DNA of 64,000 nucleotides from Sva-07 sp963829585 (GTDB lineage Bacteria > Actinomycetota > Acidimicrobiia > Acidimicrobiales > Ilumatobacteraceae). The first letter of the stretch is position 1, and every line of letters begins with the position of its first letter. The stretch lies in contig CAWHJD010000001.1 of the NCBI GenBank assembly GCA_963829585.1, positions 186,001 to 250,000 of the forward strand, given 5' to 3'. The translations under genes were made by a program, and so were the position numbers. This document shows, piece after piece, positions 9,573 through 18,703 of the stretch. Under the pieces are notes generated by a model. The model made no database searches and was not told the DNA's origin. It saw nothing but the letters and a program-made list of their open reading frames with translations.

Positions 9573-10955
9573 GTGAGCCAGCCCGCGTTCGACTTCGGTG
9601 AGGCCGAACTCGACGACGTCTCCAACCCGACCTACTCCGTGGGCGAGTTGGCCGACGCCATCAACGACACGCTGCGACGCGGCTTCTCCGACGGCGTGTG
9701 GGTGAGAGGCGAGATCACCGGCTGGAGCGACCGGGGCCAACACGCCTACTTCACGTTGGTCGACGAAGCCGAACGATCCGACGGAACGGGCAACGGGCGC
9801 ACCCGAGCCGTCGTCAACGTCCAGTTCTTCGCCAATGTCCGCATGCGACTGCGACCGTTGCTGCGCAAGCACCGGCTCCGCCTCGGCGACGGCATGAAGG
9901 TGCGGGTCTTCGGCTATCTCGACTACTACGCCCCCAACGGTCGCATCGGGCTGAAGATGGCCGGGATCGACCCGCGCTACACGATCGGCGACATCGCCCA
10001 GTCGCGTGACGAGGTGATGCGGCGACTCGTCGCCGAGGGTCTGCTCGACGCCAACAAGCAGCGCCTGCTGTCGCCGATCCCGTTGCGCGTCGGTGTGATC
10101 ACGAGCGTCGGCACCGCCGCGTGGCACGACTTCCACGACGAACTGCAACGCAGCGCATTCGGCTTCCGGCTGACCGTCATCGACACGCGCGTCCAGGGAG
10201 ACCTCGCCGAGCGATCGATCGCCGCAGCCATCACCACGTTGGGGCGACGGGACGACCTCGACGCGCTCGTGGTCATTCGCGGCGGCGGCGCCCGCAACGA
10301 ACTCGCCGTGTTCGACGCCGAGTCGATCGCCCGGGCGATCGCACTGTCGCCCGTCCCCGTCCTCACCGGGCTCGGCCACGAGGTCGACCGCAGCGTCGCT
10401 GACGACGTCGCTCACACGATGCTCAAGACGCCGACGGCGTGCGCCGGCGAGCTGATCGCCCGAGCCGCTCGCTACAGCGCGGAGAGCGAGGCGGCATTCG
10501 CCGCGATCGTGCGCGAGAGCCGACTCGCCCTGACCGCAGCCACGACCGACCTGTCCGAGGCCGCCCATCGGATCGCTCGTCGAACCCATGCGGCAGTCGA
10601 GCGCGCCGACGAACGCCTCGCCATGCGCATCCACACACTCGCCCGCACGGCACCCGCCGCACTCGAGCGCGCCGATGACCGCCTCGTCGCCGTCCAGAGC
10701 CGACTCCTCGACCGGGCGAGCGCGGCCATCGACCGATCGGGCGGCCGTCTCGACGTCATCGCTGCCCGTGTGGGCGCTGTCGACCCCGCGGTGCAGCTGG
10801 CGCGCGGCTGGTCGATCACCCGGCGCGCCGACGGCAGCCTGATCCGCTCGGTCAACGACACGCTGCCCGACGAGTCCATCACGACCGTCGTCGCCGACGG
10901 CGTGATCACCAGCACCGTCGCACACACGACGACCGCCACCGACCAGAAGGACTGA
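9573..10955 (+). CDS. xseA: Exodeoxyribonuclease VII large subunit
   Basis: 460 residues. Family landmarks: N-terminal OB-fold (SVGELADAINDTL, VWVRGEITGW), catalytic region with ITSVGTAAWHDF, VVIRGGGARNEL and GLGHEVD, then a long helical C-terminal region. With XseB it forms exonuclease VII, which degrades single-stranded DNA from both ends. The GTG start follows a TTGAAT hexamer 7 bases upstream. The xseB gene begins 5 bases after its stop. Confidence 0.93.
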   Translation: MSQPAFDFGEAELDDVSNPTYSVGELADAINDTLRRGFSDGVWVRGEITGWSDRGQHAYFTLVDEAERSDGTGNGRTRAVVNVQFFANVRMRLRPLLRKHRLRLGDGMKVRVFGYLDYYAPNGRIGLKMAGIDPRYTIGDIAQSRDEVMRRLVAEGLLDANKQRLLSPIPLRVGVITSVGTAAWHDFHDELQRSAFGFRLTVIDTRVQGDLAERSIAAAITTLGRRDDLDALVVIRGGGARNELAVFDAESIARAIALSPVPVLTGLGHEVDRSVADDVAHTMLKTPTACAGELIARAARYSAESEAAFAAIVRESRLALTAATTDLSEAAHRIARRTHAAVERADERLAMRIHTLARTAPAALERADDRLVAVQSRLLDRASAAIDRSGGRLDVIAARVGAVDPAVQLARGWSITRRADGSLIRSVNDTLPDESITTVVADGVITSTVAHTTTATDQKD

Positions 10956-10960
10956 CCACC

Positions 10961-11173
10961 ATGGCCGACCCCACCCCCGGATATGCCGACGCACTGGCCG
11001 AGCTCGACTCGATCCTGCGTGAACTCGAGGGATCCGACGTCGACGTCGACCACCTCGCCGATCGCGTCGCCAGAGCCTCCACACTCATCACGCTGTGCCG
11101 GGAGAAGATCTCCGCCGCCCAGCTGCGCATCGAACAGGTCACCGCCGACCTCGACGCCATCCCCGCCGACTGA
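10961..11173 (+). CDS. xseB: Exodeoxyribonuclease VII small subunit
   Basis: 70 residues, normal for XseB, forming the helical hairpin that binds the XseA C-terminal region (LAELDSILRELEG, then a second helix). It sits directly after xseA and is probably co-transcribed. Its tail ends at 11173 and a separate promoter for the carotenoid operon follows. Confidence 0.9.
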   Translation: MADPTPGYADALAELDSILRELEGSDVDVDHLADRVARASTLITLCREKISAAQLRIEQVTADLDAIPAD

Positions 11174-11260
11174 TCCTCACCGCAGGGTCCGACTGCCACC
11201 CAGCGCCGTGACCCCGACCGCTGTTGTGACACGACGAAGCATGCGTCCCACGGCCGGCAG

Positions 11261-11266
11261 TATCCT
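11261..11266 (+). promoter_or_regulatory. TATCCT -10-like hexamer, carotenoid operon
   Basis: TAnnnT hexamer 9 bases before ATG 11276, the first gene of the crt operon. No clear -35 is seen at 17 bases. Confidence 0.45.
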
Positions 11267-11275
11267 GCTGCCACG

Positions 11276-12337
11276 ATGCCCGTATCAGCGCCGCCCAGTC
11301 TGAGATCGATCGCGGACAGGGTCGAGGACCGTCTCGACGGGTTCCTCGCCGCCGAACGTGACCGTTGGGCGACATTCGATGCCGACCTCGCGCAGCCGAT
11401 CGACGAGATCCGACGACTCGTCCTGTCGGGCGGCAAGCGCCTGCGGCCCGCCTTCTGCCACTGGGGCTATGTCGGCGCGGGTGGCGGCACCGACGACCAG
11501 ATCGATGTCGATGCCGGAGCTGCATTCGAACTGATGCATGCGTTCGCGCTGTTCCACGACGACGTGATGGACGATGCTGCGACCCGTCGCGGCCAACCCA
11601 CCACCCACGCCGTCGCCGCCGACGACCATGCCGCCAACAGCTGGGCCGGCGAGTCGCGTCGCTTCGGCGAAGGTGTGGCGATCCTGGTGGGCGACCTGGC
11701 CTTCGTCTACGCGGACCAGCTGCTCGAAGGCGCTCCGCCCGAAGCGATGCGCGTGTGGAACGAACTGCGCATCGAACTCAACGTCGGCCAGTACCTCGAC
11801 ATCCTCGGGTCGGTCCAGAGCGTCCGCGACGTCGACAAGGCCGAACGGATCTGTCGCTACAAGTCCGGCAAGTACACCATCGAGCGGCCGCTGCACGTCG
11901 GCGCGCTCCTCGCAGCTCCCGATCGCGGCGACGAGTTCCTGCCGGCGCTCAGCGCGTACGGCCTTCCGCTCGGCGACGCGTTCCAGATGCGCGACGACGT
12001 GATGGGCGCGTTCGGCGACCCCGACAGCACCGGCAAACCGGTCGGCGGCGACCTGCGCGAGGGCAAGCCGACGCCGCTGCTCGCACGAGCAGTCCGGTCG
12101 GCCACACCCGAGCAGCGCGCCGTACTCGACCTCGTCGGTCGGCCCTCGATGGACGACGACACCGTCGCACGGATCCAGCAGGCGATCGTCGACACCGGCG
12201 CACTCGACGAACTCGAGGCACACATCGCCGCCTTGACCGACAGCGCAGTGACGGCACTCGACACGGCACCGATCACCGAGTCCGCCAGGACCGAACTGGT
12301 CGCCCTGGCCGACTACGTCAGCTGGCGGAGCGTCTGA
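11276..12337 (+). CDS. crtE: Geranylgeranyl diphosphate synthase
   Basis: 353 residues, all-helical isoprenyl synthase. First Asp-rich motif DDVMDDAATRRG, GGKRLRP near residue 45 and second Asp-rich motif QMRDDVMGAFGD. It extends allylic diphosphates with isopentenyl diphosphate; because crtI and crtB follow, the product is most likely C20 geranylgeranyl diphosphate. Chain length is inferred from context. It overlaps crtI by one base (TGATG). Confidence 0.9.
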   Translation: MPVSAPPSLRSIADRVEDRLDGFLAAERDRWATFDADLAQPIDEIRRLVLSGGKRLRPAFCHWGYVGAGGGTDDQIDVDAGAAFELMHAFALFHDDVMDDAATRRGQPTTHAVAADDHAANSWAGESRRFGEGVAILVGDLAFVYADQLLEGAPPEAMRVWNELRIELNVGQYLDILGSVQSVRDVDKAERICRYKSGKYTIERPLHVGALLAAPDRGDEFLPALSAYGLPLGDAFQMRDDVMGAFGDPDSTGKPVGGDLREGKPTPLLARAVRSATPEQRAVLDLVGRPSMDDDTVARIQQAIVDTGALDELEAHIAALTDSAVTALDTAPITESARTELVALADYVSWRSV

Positions 12338-13815
12338 TGAAGGTCGTCGTCGTCGGCGCCGGCCTCGGAGGACTCTCCGCTGCGGCGCACCTCATCGGAG
12401 CGGGGCACGACGTGACCATCGTCGAGCGCGACTCGATTCCGGGCGGACGCGCCGGGATGATCGTGTCGGACGGATTCCGTCTCGACAACGGCCCGACGGT
12501 GCTCACGATGCCGAACCTGCTCGAAGCCGCGTTCAACGCGTGCGGCGCCGAGATGAAGGACTACGTCACGATCAAACCGGTCGACCCGATGTACCGCGCG
12601 GTGTACGCCGACGGCTCGACGTTGTTCGTCCGTCACGGTCGCGAGGCGATGACGCAGGAGATCCGCGAGTTCGCCGACGCCAAGGAGGCCGAGTCGTTCG
12701 GCCGTTTCTGCGACTGGCTGGAGAAGCTCTACCGCGCCGAGATGGACGCGTTCATCGACGCCAACTTCAACTCCCCGCTCGACCTGGTCAAGCCGTGGAA
12801 GGCGGGGCTCGAACTCCTGAAGCTCGGGGGGTTCGGCAAGCTCGACAAGAAGGTCGCCTCGTTCTTCGACGACCAACGACTGCAGCAGATCTTCAGCTTC
12901 CAGTCGATGTACGCAGGCCTCGCGCCGTACGAGGCGCTCGCGCTCTACGCCGTGATCACGTACATGGACTCGGTCGAAGGTGTCTTCGTGCCCGAGGGCG
13001 GCATGCACATGATGGCGGCGGGGCTCGCCCAGGCGGTCGTCGACGCCGGCGTGGAGATCCGCTACGACTCGCCGGTCACCCGCATCCTGCGTCGTGCCGG
13101 CGGTGCCGTCACGGGCGTCGAACTCGATGCGTCCGAACGGCTCGACGCCGACGCCGTCGTCTGCAACCCCGATCTGCCCGTCGCCTACCGCGAACTGCTC
13201 CCCGGAGTCACCGCACCGCGTACCGCCCGCAACGGCAAGTACTCGCCGTCGTGCCTGCTGTGGGTCGCCGGCGTCAAGGGGCTCCCGCCGGATGATGCGT
13301 CGCACCACAACATCCACTTCGGCAAGGACTGGGACGGTTCGTTCAAGGCGTTGATCGACGACGGCGTCCGCATGCCCGACCCGTCGATCCTCGTGACGCT
13401 CCACAGCCTCGACGACCGCTCGCTCGCCCCCGAGGGTCACTCGAGCATCTACGTCCTCGAGCCCACGCCCAACCTGAGCGGCAACATCGACTGGTCGAAG
13501 GAACGCGACACCATCGTCGAGAGCCTGCGCGGGCGCGTCGCGTCGCTCGGTTACCCGACCGACGTCGTCGTCGAGCAGATCTACGACCCGGCCGACTGGG
13601 AGCGGATGGGAATGGAGCAGGGCACGCCGTTCGCGCTCGCCCACACGTTCTTCCAGACGGGCCCGTTCCGGCCGAGCAACGTCGACAAGAAGGTCCCGGG
13701 CCTCGTGTTCACCGGGTCGTCGACACTGCCCGGCGTCGGTGTGCCGATGGTGCTGGTGTCGGGCAAGCTCGCCGCCGAGCGCGTCGAACAGTACGCACGG
13801 CAGCGCTACCGATGA
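12337..13815 (+). CDS. crtI: Phytoene desaturase, CrtI type
   Basis: 492 residues. N-terminal FAD-binding VVVGAGLGGLSAAAHL, then RAGM and DNGPTVLTMP, and the C-terminal GSSTLPGVGVPMVLVSGKLAAE signature of bacterial carotenoid desaturases. CrtI converts phytoene to lycopene in the membrane. The gene sits between crtE and crtB and overlaps both (TGATG with crtE, 4 bases with crtB), so the three are translated as a unit. A second desaturase-family gene lies at 15556; this one is assigned to phytoene because of its position in the crtE-crtI-crtB core. Confidence 0.92.
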   Translation: MKVVVVGAGLGGLSAAAHLIGAGHDVTIVERDSIPGGRAGMIVSDGFRLDNGPTVLTMPNLLEAAFNACGAEMKDYVTIKPVDPMYRAVYADGSTLFVRHGREAMTQEIREFADAKEAESFGRFCDWLEKLYRAEMDAFIDANFNSPLDLVKPWKAGLELLKLGGFGKLDKKVASFFDDQRLQQIFSFQSMYAGLAPYEALALYAVITYMDSVEGVFVPEGGMHMMAAGLAQAVVDAGVEIRYDSPVTRILRRAGGAVTGVELDASERLDADAVVCNPDLPVAYRELLPGVTAPRTARNGKYSPSCLLWVAGVKGLPPDDASHHNIHFGKDWDGSFKALIDDGVRMPDPSILVTLHSLDDRSLAPEGHSSIYVLEPTPNLSGNIDWSKERDTIVESLRGRVASLGYPTDVVVEQIYDPADWERMGMEQGTPFALAHTFFQTGPFRPSNVDKKVPGLVFTGSSTLPGVGVPMVLVSGKLAAERVEQYARQRYR

Positions 13816-14735
13816 ACGTGCTCCAGCGCCGGAACCGGGCCCCCGTACCGACCACGCACAGCCTGCCGACCGGCCCGGTCACGCTCGACGAGAGCTACGA
13901 GCTGTGCCGCGAGTTCAACAAGCGCCACGGCACCACGTACTACTGGTCGACGAAGGTGCTGCCGAAGGTGAAGCAGCACCACGTCCACGCGTTGTATGCG
14001 TTCGCCCGCTACGCCGACGACATCGTCGACGAGATCCCGTCGCAGGGTGGCAACGATGTGCCCACCGAGGTGCGCGCGGCCGCGCTCGCGGACTTCGGTG
14101 ACCGGTTCTTCGCCGACCTCGACAGGGGCCGGTCGGACGATCCGGTGCTCAAGGCCGTCGTCCACACCGTGCGCGCCTTCGACATCGACGTCGAGGCGTT
14201 CCACCGGTTCCTGCGCTCGATGACGATGGACCTCACGATCGAGTCGTACGCCACGTGGGACGACCTGCTCGTGTACATGGACGGCTCGGCCGCGGTGATC
14301 GGCGAGATGATGCTGCCGATCCTCGAACCCAGCGACTACGACACGGCGCTGCCCCATGCCCGTGACCTCGGCAATGCCTTCCAGCTCACCAACTTCCTGC
14401 GCGACATCGACGAAGATCTCGACCGGGGCCGTCAGTACATCCCACGTGCCGACAGTGACCGCTTCGGGGTCGACCTCACCGAACGCCGGGTCACGCCGGC
14501 GTTCGTGCAGTTGATGGAGTTCGAGATCGAGCGGTGCCGCGAGCTCTACCGGTCGGCCGAGATCGGCATCGCCATGCTGCCCGACCGGTCGGCCAAGTGC
14601 GTGCTGGCCGCCCACACGCTCTACGGCCGCATCCTCGACAAGATCGAATCCCAGCACTACGACGTGTTCTCGTCGCGCGCGAGCGTGTCGACCACCGAGA
14701 AGGCGATCATGGTCGCCAAGCTCCTCCTCCCGTGA
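13812..14735 (+). CDS. crtB: Phytoene synthase
   Basis: 307 residues of the squalene/phytoene synthase family. Asp-rich motifs YADDIVDE and LRDIDEDLDRGRQYIP are intact; YYWSTKVLP occurs near the N-terminus. It condenses two geranylgeranyl diphosphates to phytoene, the first committed carotenoid step. It overlaps crtI by 4 bases (ATGA). A strong hairpin follows the gene. Confidence 0.94.
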   Translation: MNVLQRRNRAPVPTTHSLPTGPVTLDESYELCREFNKRHGTTYYWSTKVLPKVKQHHVHALYAFARYADDIVDEIPSQGGNDVPTEVRAAALADFGDRFFADLDRGRSDDPVLKAVVHTVRAFDIDVEAFHRFLRSMTMDLTIESYATWDDLLVYMDGSAAVIGEMMLPILEPSDYDTALPHARDLGNAFQLTNFLRDIDEDLDRGRQYIPRADSDRFGVDLTERRVTPAFVQLMEFEIERCRELYRSAEIGIAMLPDRSAKCVLAAHTLYGRILDKIESQHYDVFSSRASVSTTEKAIMVAKLLLP

Positions 14736-14762
14736 CGTCTCCGCCCCCGCCCGCCGACGTTC

Positions 14763-14804
14763 TCGTGAACAACGAGCGCGGCCAGGGCGCGCAGTTGTTC
14801 ACGA
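14763..14804 (+). repeat. Long hairpin between crtB and the cruF-like gene
   Basis: Perfect 11-bp arms, TCGTGAACAAC (14763-14773) and GTTGTTCACGA (14794-14804), enclose a second GCGCG/CGCGC stem with a 7-base loop. It begins 28 bases after crtB stops and ends 9 bases before the next GTG. It could attenuate or terminate transcription between the lycopene-forming genes and the downstream tailoring genes, or be a regulator-binding dyad. No T-run follows. Confidence 0.75.
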
Positions 14805-14813
14805 ATTGGGGCC

Positions 14814-15551
14814 GTGGCGGGCGCGGTGACGGTGGCGGGGATGATCGCAACGCCGTTGCTGCCACAGGGGGGTCGGGCCCGGCGTGTGCTGTCGACGATC
14901 GTGGTGGTGGGATCGTTCACGACCACCACGGCCAACGCAGTACGCCGGTGGGGAACACCGAGAGCCGCGACGGCCGCCGCTGTGACCGCCGTCGCCACCA
15001 CCGCAGTCGAGCGGATCGGCACGCAGACCGGTCTGCCCTTCGGTCGTTATGCGTACACCGGCGCTCTGCGGCCACAGGTCGCCCACGTGCCGGCGATCGT
15101 GCCGCTCGCCTGGTTCGCCATGGGACTCCCGGCACGCGAGGCGGCTCATGCCGCACTCGGCGAACACTCGAGGCCCGCGACGCGCATCGCACTCGGCTCG
15201 GCCGCCCTCACGGCGTGGGACCTGTTCCTCGACCCTCAAATGGTCGGTGAGGGGTACTGGGTGTGGGCGCGCCGGGGGCTGTACCGAGGTATTCCGATCG
15301 GCAACTTCGTCGGATGGTTCGTCACCGGACTCGGGGTGATGGCGGCGCTCGAGGCCCTGCTGCCTCCCGCCGCGTACGTCGACGGGTCCGCCGACGCCGA
15401 TGGCGCGCTCGTGGGCGAGTACACCTTCATGGGCGTGATGGAGACCATCGGATTCGCCCGGTACTTCCGCGATCCGACCGTGGCCGTCGTGGGAGGGCTC
15501 GGCATGCTGCCGATCGCCGTTGCGGCGCTGATCGGCAAGGCTCGGGGTTGA
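14814..15551 (+). CDS. cruF: Carotenoid 1,2-hydratase-like membrane protein, CruF family
   Basis: 245 residues with about six membrane segments. Motifs typical of the CruF/DUF422 carotenoid hydratase family: GRYAYTG, AWDLFLDPQMVGEGYWVW, YRGIPIGNFVGWF. CruF adds water across the terminal psi-end double bond of acyclic or monocyclic carotenoids to give a 1-hydroxy group. GTG 14814 is the first available start, since a stop in the same frame lies at 14766. It begins the downstream half of the cluster, followed 4 bases later by the second desaturase gene. Confidence 0.8.
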   Translation: MAGAVTVAGMIATPLLPQGGRARRVLSTIVVVGSFTTTTANAVRRWGTPRAATAAAVTAVATTAVERIGTQTGLPFGRYAYTGALRPQVAHVPAIVPLAWFAMGLPAREAAHAALGEHSRPATRIALGSAALTAWDLFLDPQMVGEGYWVWARRGLYRGIPIGNFVGWFVTGLGVMAALEALLPPAAYVDGSADADGALVGEYTFMGVMETIGFARYFRDPTVAVVGGLGMLPIAVAALIGKARG

Positions 15552-15555
15552 GACG

Positions 15556-17004
15556 GTGGACCGGGTAGCGATCATCGGGGGAGGCGTCGGCGGACTGGCG
15601 ACCGCCATCCGGCTGCAGGCACTCGGGCATCACGTCACGCTGTTCGAACGCAACGAGGTGGTCGGCGGCAAGCTCGCCCACTACGTGCGCGACGGTTACG
15701 CGTTCGACCTCGGCCCGTCCCTCGTCACGCTGCCCCACGTGTTCGACGAGGTGTTCCGCACCGCAGCGACCACGCTCGCCGAGCAGATCGAGCTCAAGCG
15801 ACTCGATCCACAGTTCCGCTACCACTGGGCCGACGGATCGACCCTGACGGTCTCGGACGACGCCGACGACACCGCCGCCGCATTCGAGGAGTTCGCGCCA
15901 GGAGCCGGCGAGCAGTGGAGGGACTTCGATGCCCGGGGCCGGCGAATCTGGGACGTCGCCGTGCGTACGTTCTTCGCCGGGCCGATGTCGAACCCGTGGT
16001 CGTTGGCGAAACGGTTGCGATCGCCGTTCGACCTGACGGCCATCGACCCGTTGCGCACGCTGCACCGGTCGGCCGGATCGTTCTTCGACGACCCGCGGCT
16101 CGTGCAGTGGGCCGACCGCTACGCGACCTACTCGGGCTCGTCGCCGTTCGCCGCTCCGGCGACGCTCGCCTGCATCCCGCACATCGAGGCCCGGTACGGA
16201 TGCTGGTATCCGATGGGTGGGCTCGACGAACTCCGCAATGCGTTCGTCTGGGTCGCCACCGAGGTCGGTGTCGACATCCGCACCGGGACGGAGGTCGTGT
16301 CGATCGAAGCGGGCGAACGCGTCACCGGCGTGGTGCTTGCCGACGGGACCCACGAACGCGCCGACATCGTCGTCGCCAACACCGACGCCGAGCATCTGTA
16401 CGACGATCTCCTGCACGACAGCGTGGCGCTCGCGCGGGTGCGGCTGGCAAAGCGGTCGACGAGTGGGTTCGTGTTGTGCCTGGGGGTCAGGGGGCTCACG
16501 CCCGGCCTCACGCACCACAACGTCTGGTTCTCCGGCAGCTACCGCAACGAGTACGACCAGCTCGACGCAGGACGTCTCGCTGACGATCCGACGATCTACG
16601 CCTGCGTGTCGTCGGTGACGGATCCGAGCCAGGCCCCCGACGGCTGCGAGAACTGGTTCCTGCTGGTCAACACGCCACCGGGCATCGAAGTCGACGCTGA
16701 TGCCTACGGCGATCTGGTACTCGATCGGCTCGCCGCGCACGGCGTGGACCTGCGCCCTCGGATCGAGTTCCGTCACACGATGACACCGGCCGACATCGCT
16801 GCCCGTTACCGATCGCCGGGTGGCGCCATCTACGGCACGTCGTCGAACGGAAAGCGGGCGGCATTCGTGCGCCCCGCCAATCGCGGCTCGAAGCCCGGCC
16901 TCTACCTCGTCGGAGGCTCGAGCCATCCGGGAGGGGGTCTCCCGCTCGTGACGATGAGTGCGAAGATCGTGGCGGAGATGATCACCGCAGACATCCGACG
17001 ATGA
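15556..17004 (+). CDS. Second carotenoid desaturase, CrtD-like
   Basis: 482 residues. FAD motif IIGGGVGGLATAIRL, GGKLAHYVRDGYAFDLGPSL, and a C-terminal GGSSHPGGGLPLVTMSAKI close to that of CrtI-type proteins. Its place right after a CruF-like hydratase suggests a CrtD-type 3,4-desaturase acting on the hydroxylated end, as in myxol- and deinoxanthin-type pathways. The alternative is a CrtP-type oxidase or another CrtI-family role; sequence alone does not decide. The stop overlaps the following glycosyltransferase start (ATGA). Confidence 0.75.
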   Translation: MDRVAIIGGGVGGLATAIRLQALGHHVTLFERNEVVGGKLAHYVRDGYAFDLGPSLVTLPHVFDEVFRTAATTLAEQIELKRLDPQFRYHWADGSTLTVSDDADDTAAAFEEFAPGAGEQWRDFDARGRRIWDVAVRTFFAGPMSNPWSLAKRLRSPFDLTAIDPLRTLHRSAGSFFDDPRLVQWADRYATYSGSSPFAAPATLACIPHIEARYGCWYPMGGLDELRNAFVWVATEVGVDIRTGTEVVSIEAGERVTGVVLADGTHERADIVVANTDAEHLYDDLLHDSVALARVRLAKRSTSGFVLCLGVRGLTPGLTHHNVWFSGSYRNEYDQLDAGRLADDPTIYACVSSVTDPSQAPDGCENWFLLVNTPPGIEVDADAYGDLVLDRLAAHGVDLRPRIEFRHTMTPADIAARYRSPGGAIYGTSSNGKRAAFVRPANRGSKPGLYLVGGSSHPGGGLPLVTMSAKIVAEMITADIRR

Positions 17005-18095
17005 GGATGTTGCGATCGATGCTCCGTGCGGCATCGATCGGGCTGCGGGTCGGCGCCGGTGCGGTGGCTGTGGCGAGGCTCGCGAGAGCTGCCGCATCGG
17101 CGCCGCCCGTGCGCCCGACGCTCACGCCGCTGTCGTCGATCAGCGTCGTGATCCCCGCCCGCGACGAGGCCAGCCGGATCGGCCCCCTGCTCGAGGCCAT
17201 CGTCGGCGCACCGCGTGTCGACGAGGTCATCGTGGTCGACGACCAGTCGACCGACGGGACGGCCGACATCGCTCGACGCTCCGGTGCCACGGTGATCGAG
17301 GGCGCCGTGCTGCCCGACGGTTGGGCCGGCAAGGCATGGGCGCTGCAGCAGGGCATCGATGCCGCTCGGTCGGACTGGGTCGTCACACTCGACGCCGACA
17401 CGCGACCCGACCCTCGGCTCCCCGGTGCCCTCGTCGCCCGAGCGGTCGGCGACCGTCTCGACCTCCTGACCGTCGGTGGCCGCTTCGACCTCCCGACCGG
17501 CGCCGGCCGGTGGCTCCATGCCGCCATGCTGACGACGCTCGTGTACCGGTTCGGGCCGCCCGGGGTTGCCTCGTCACGGCCCGAGCGCACGATGGCCAAC
17601 GGCCAGTGCATGGCGTTCGAACGCCGGTGGTTCCTCGAGACGGGTGGCATGGCCCTCGTGCGCGGCGAGGTCGTCGAGGACATCGCCCTGGCCCGACACC
17701 TCGCGACCGAGGGGTGGAGCGTCGGATTCCTCGACGCCGGTGAGCTGCTCGACGTTCGCATGTTCGAATCGTTCGCCGACGTCTGGAGTGGCTGGAGCCG
17801 CTCGCTCGCACTGCCCGGCGTGGAACCACGACATCGTCAGTTGTTCGACCTCGCCGTGGTCGTGCTCGCCCAAGCGCTTCCACTCCCTCGGCTGCTCACC
17901 CGTCGGGGCGACGTGATCGACCTGGTACTCGCGGCGTTCCGTCTCGGAACCCTCGCCGGCACGCGCACCGCCTACGGCCGCAACGACGCGGCCTACTGGC
18001 TGAGCCCGCTCGCCGACCCGCTCGCCGCATTCGCCATCGCCAGGGGGATCGCCCGAGGTGGCCGCCAGACGTGGCGTGGTCGTACCTACGGCTGA
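17001..18095 (+). CDS. Family 2 glycosyltransferase, probable carotenoid glycosyltransferase
   Basis: 364 residues. GT-A fold landmarks: SVVIPARDEASRI, VVDDQSTDGTADI, LDADTRPDP, then GQCMAFERRWF and VVEDIALARHL, with hydrophobic segments near the C-terminus. Gene order hydratase, desaturase, GT2 parallels the CruF/CruG arrangement in which CruG puts a sugar on the 2' hydroxyl of myxol. The predicted role is glycosylation of the hydroxylated carotenoid end. It overlaps the opposite-strand PlsY-like gene tail to tail by 10 bases. Confidence 0.72.
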   Translation: MRMLRSMLRAASIGLRVGAGAVAVARLARAAASAPPVRPTLTPLSSISVVIPARDEASRIGPLLEAIVGAPRVDEVIVVDDQSTDGTADIARRSGATVIEGAVLPDGWAGKAWALQQGIDAARSDWVVTLDADTRPDPRLPGALVARAVGDRLDLLTVGGRFDLPTGAGRWLHAAMLTTLVYRFGPPGVASSRPERTMANGQCMAFERRWFLETGGMALVRGEVVEDIALARHLATEGWSVGFLDAGELLDVRMFESFADVWSGWSRSLALPGVEPRHRQLFDLAVVVLAQALPLPRLLTRRGDVIDLVLAAFRLGTLAGTRTAYGRNDAAYWLSPLADPLAAFAIARGIARGGRQTWRGRTYG

Positions 18096-18682
18096 ATGCT
18101 CGCGCGTCGATCACCGAGGGCCGCCGTCGCGAAGCGAAGCCCGATGAACGTCATCAGCACCCCGGTCGCGGCGGTGCGATACGGACCCTCGACGACCAGT
18201 TGGACCACGGGGAACGCGAAGAACCCGACCTGCGCGGCGCGGGCGAACGACCTGGTGAACGCGAAGACGCCGAGCAGCAGGGCGATCGTGATCGCGAACG
18301 GCAGCGTCGCGAACACCGCCCCACCACCCGTGAACGTGAGGATGCTGCGCCCTCCACGGAATCGGGCGAACACCGGAAAGGCGTGGCCGACCATCGCTGC
18401 GCCGGTGCCGACATAGGCGAGACCCCACACGCCAGGGTTGGCGAGGGCCGTACCGACCAGTGCGGCGATCACGCCCTTGGAGACGTCGCCGACGAACACC
18501 GGGATCGCCGCCCGCTTGCCGAGCGTCTCGCGGGCGTTCCAGAACCCCGGGTTCCGATCGCCCACGGTGCGCAGGTCGAGCTTCGCCCGCCGGGCCGCGA
18601 CCATGTTGGCGACCGGAATCGAACCGACGAGATATCCCACCACGATCGTGATCGCCACGTCGACGGCGGTATCCGAACTCAT
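18086..18682 (-). CDS. PlsY-like membrane acyltransferase
   Basis: About 198 residues and five or so membrane segments. It keeps the PlsY layout: GSIPVAN, GDRNPGFWNARETLGK in place of the usual GS.N.GATN...GK, and GHAFPVFARFRGGRS in place of GHxFPVF..F.GGKG. PlsY transfers acyl groups from acyl-phosphate to glycerol-3-phosphate. The altered motifs mean the substrate may differ. It lies inside the carotenoid cluster on the other strand, so acylation of a carotenoid glycoside is a speculative possibility. ATG 18682 has CATGCT 7 bases upstream; an in-frame ATG at 18694 is the alternative. Confidence 0.65.
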   Translation of the reverse strand: MSSDTAVDVAITIVVGYLVGSIPVANMVAARRAKLDLRTVGDRNPGFWNARETLGKRAAIPVFVGDVSKGVIAALVGTALANPGVWGLAYVGTGAAMVGHAFPVFARFRGGRSILTFTGGGAVFATLPFAITIALLLGVFAFTRSFARAAQVGFFAFPVVQLVVEGPYRTAATGVLMTFIGLRFATAALGDRRASIQP

Positions 18683-18703
18683 TGCTGACAGCATGACCGA
18701 TGC

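Noticed and set aside
12337..13815. Full open frame from 11365 as one large protein
   Set aside because: The first 324 codons are an out-of-frame reading of crtE; the CrtI FAD motif begins right at ATG 12337, which overlaps the crtE stop.
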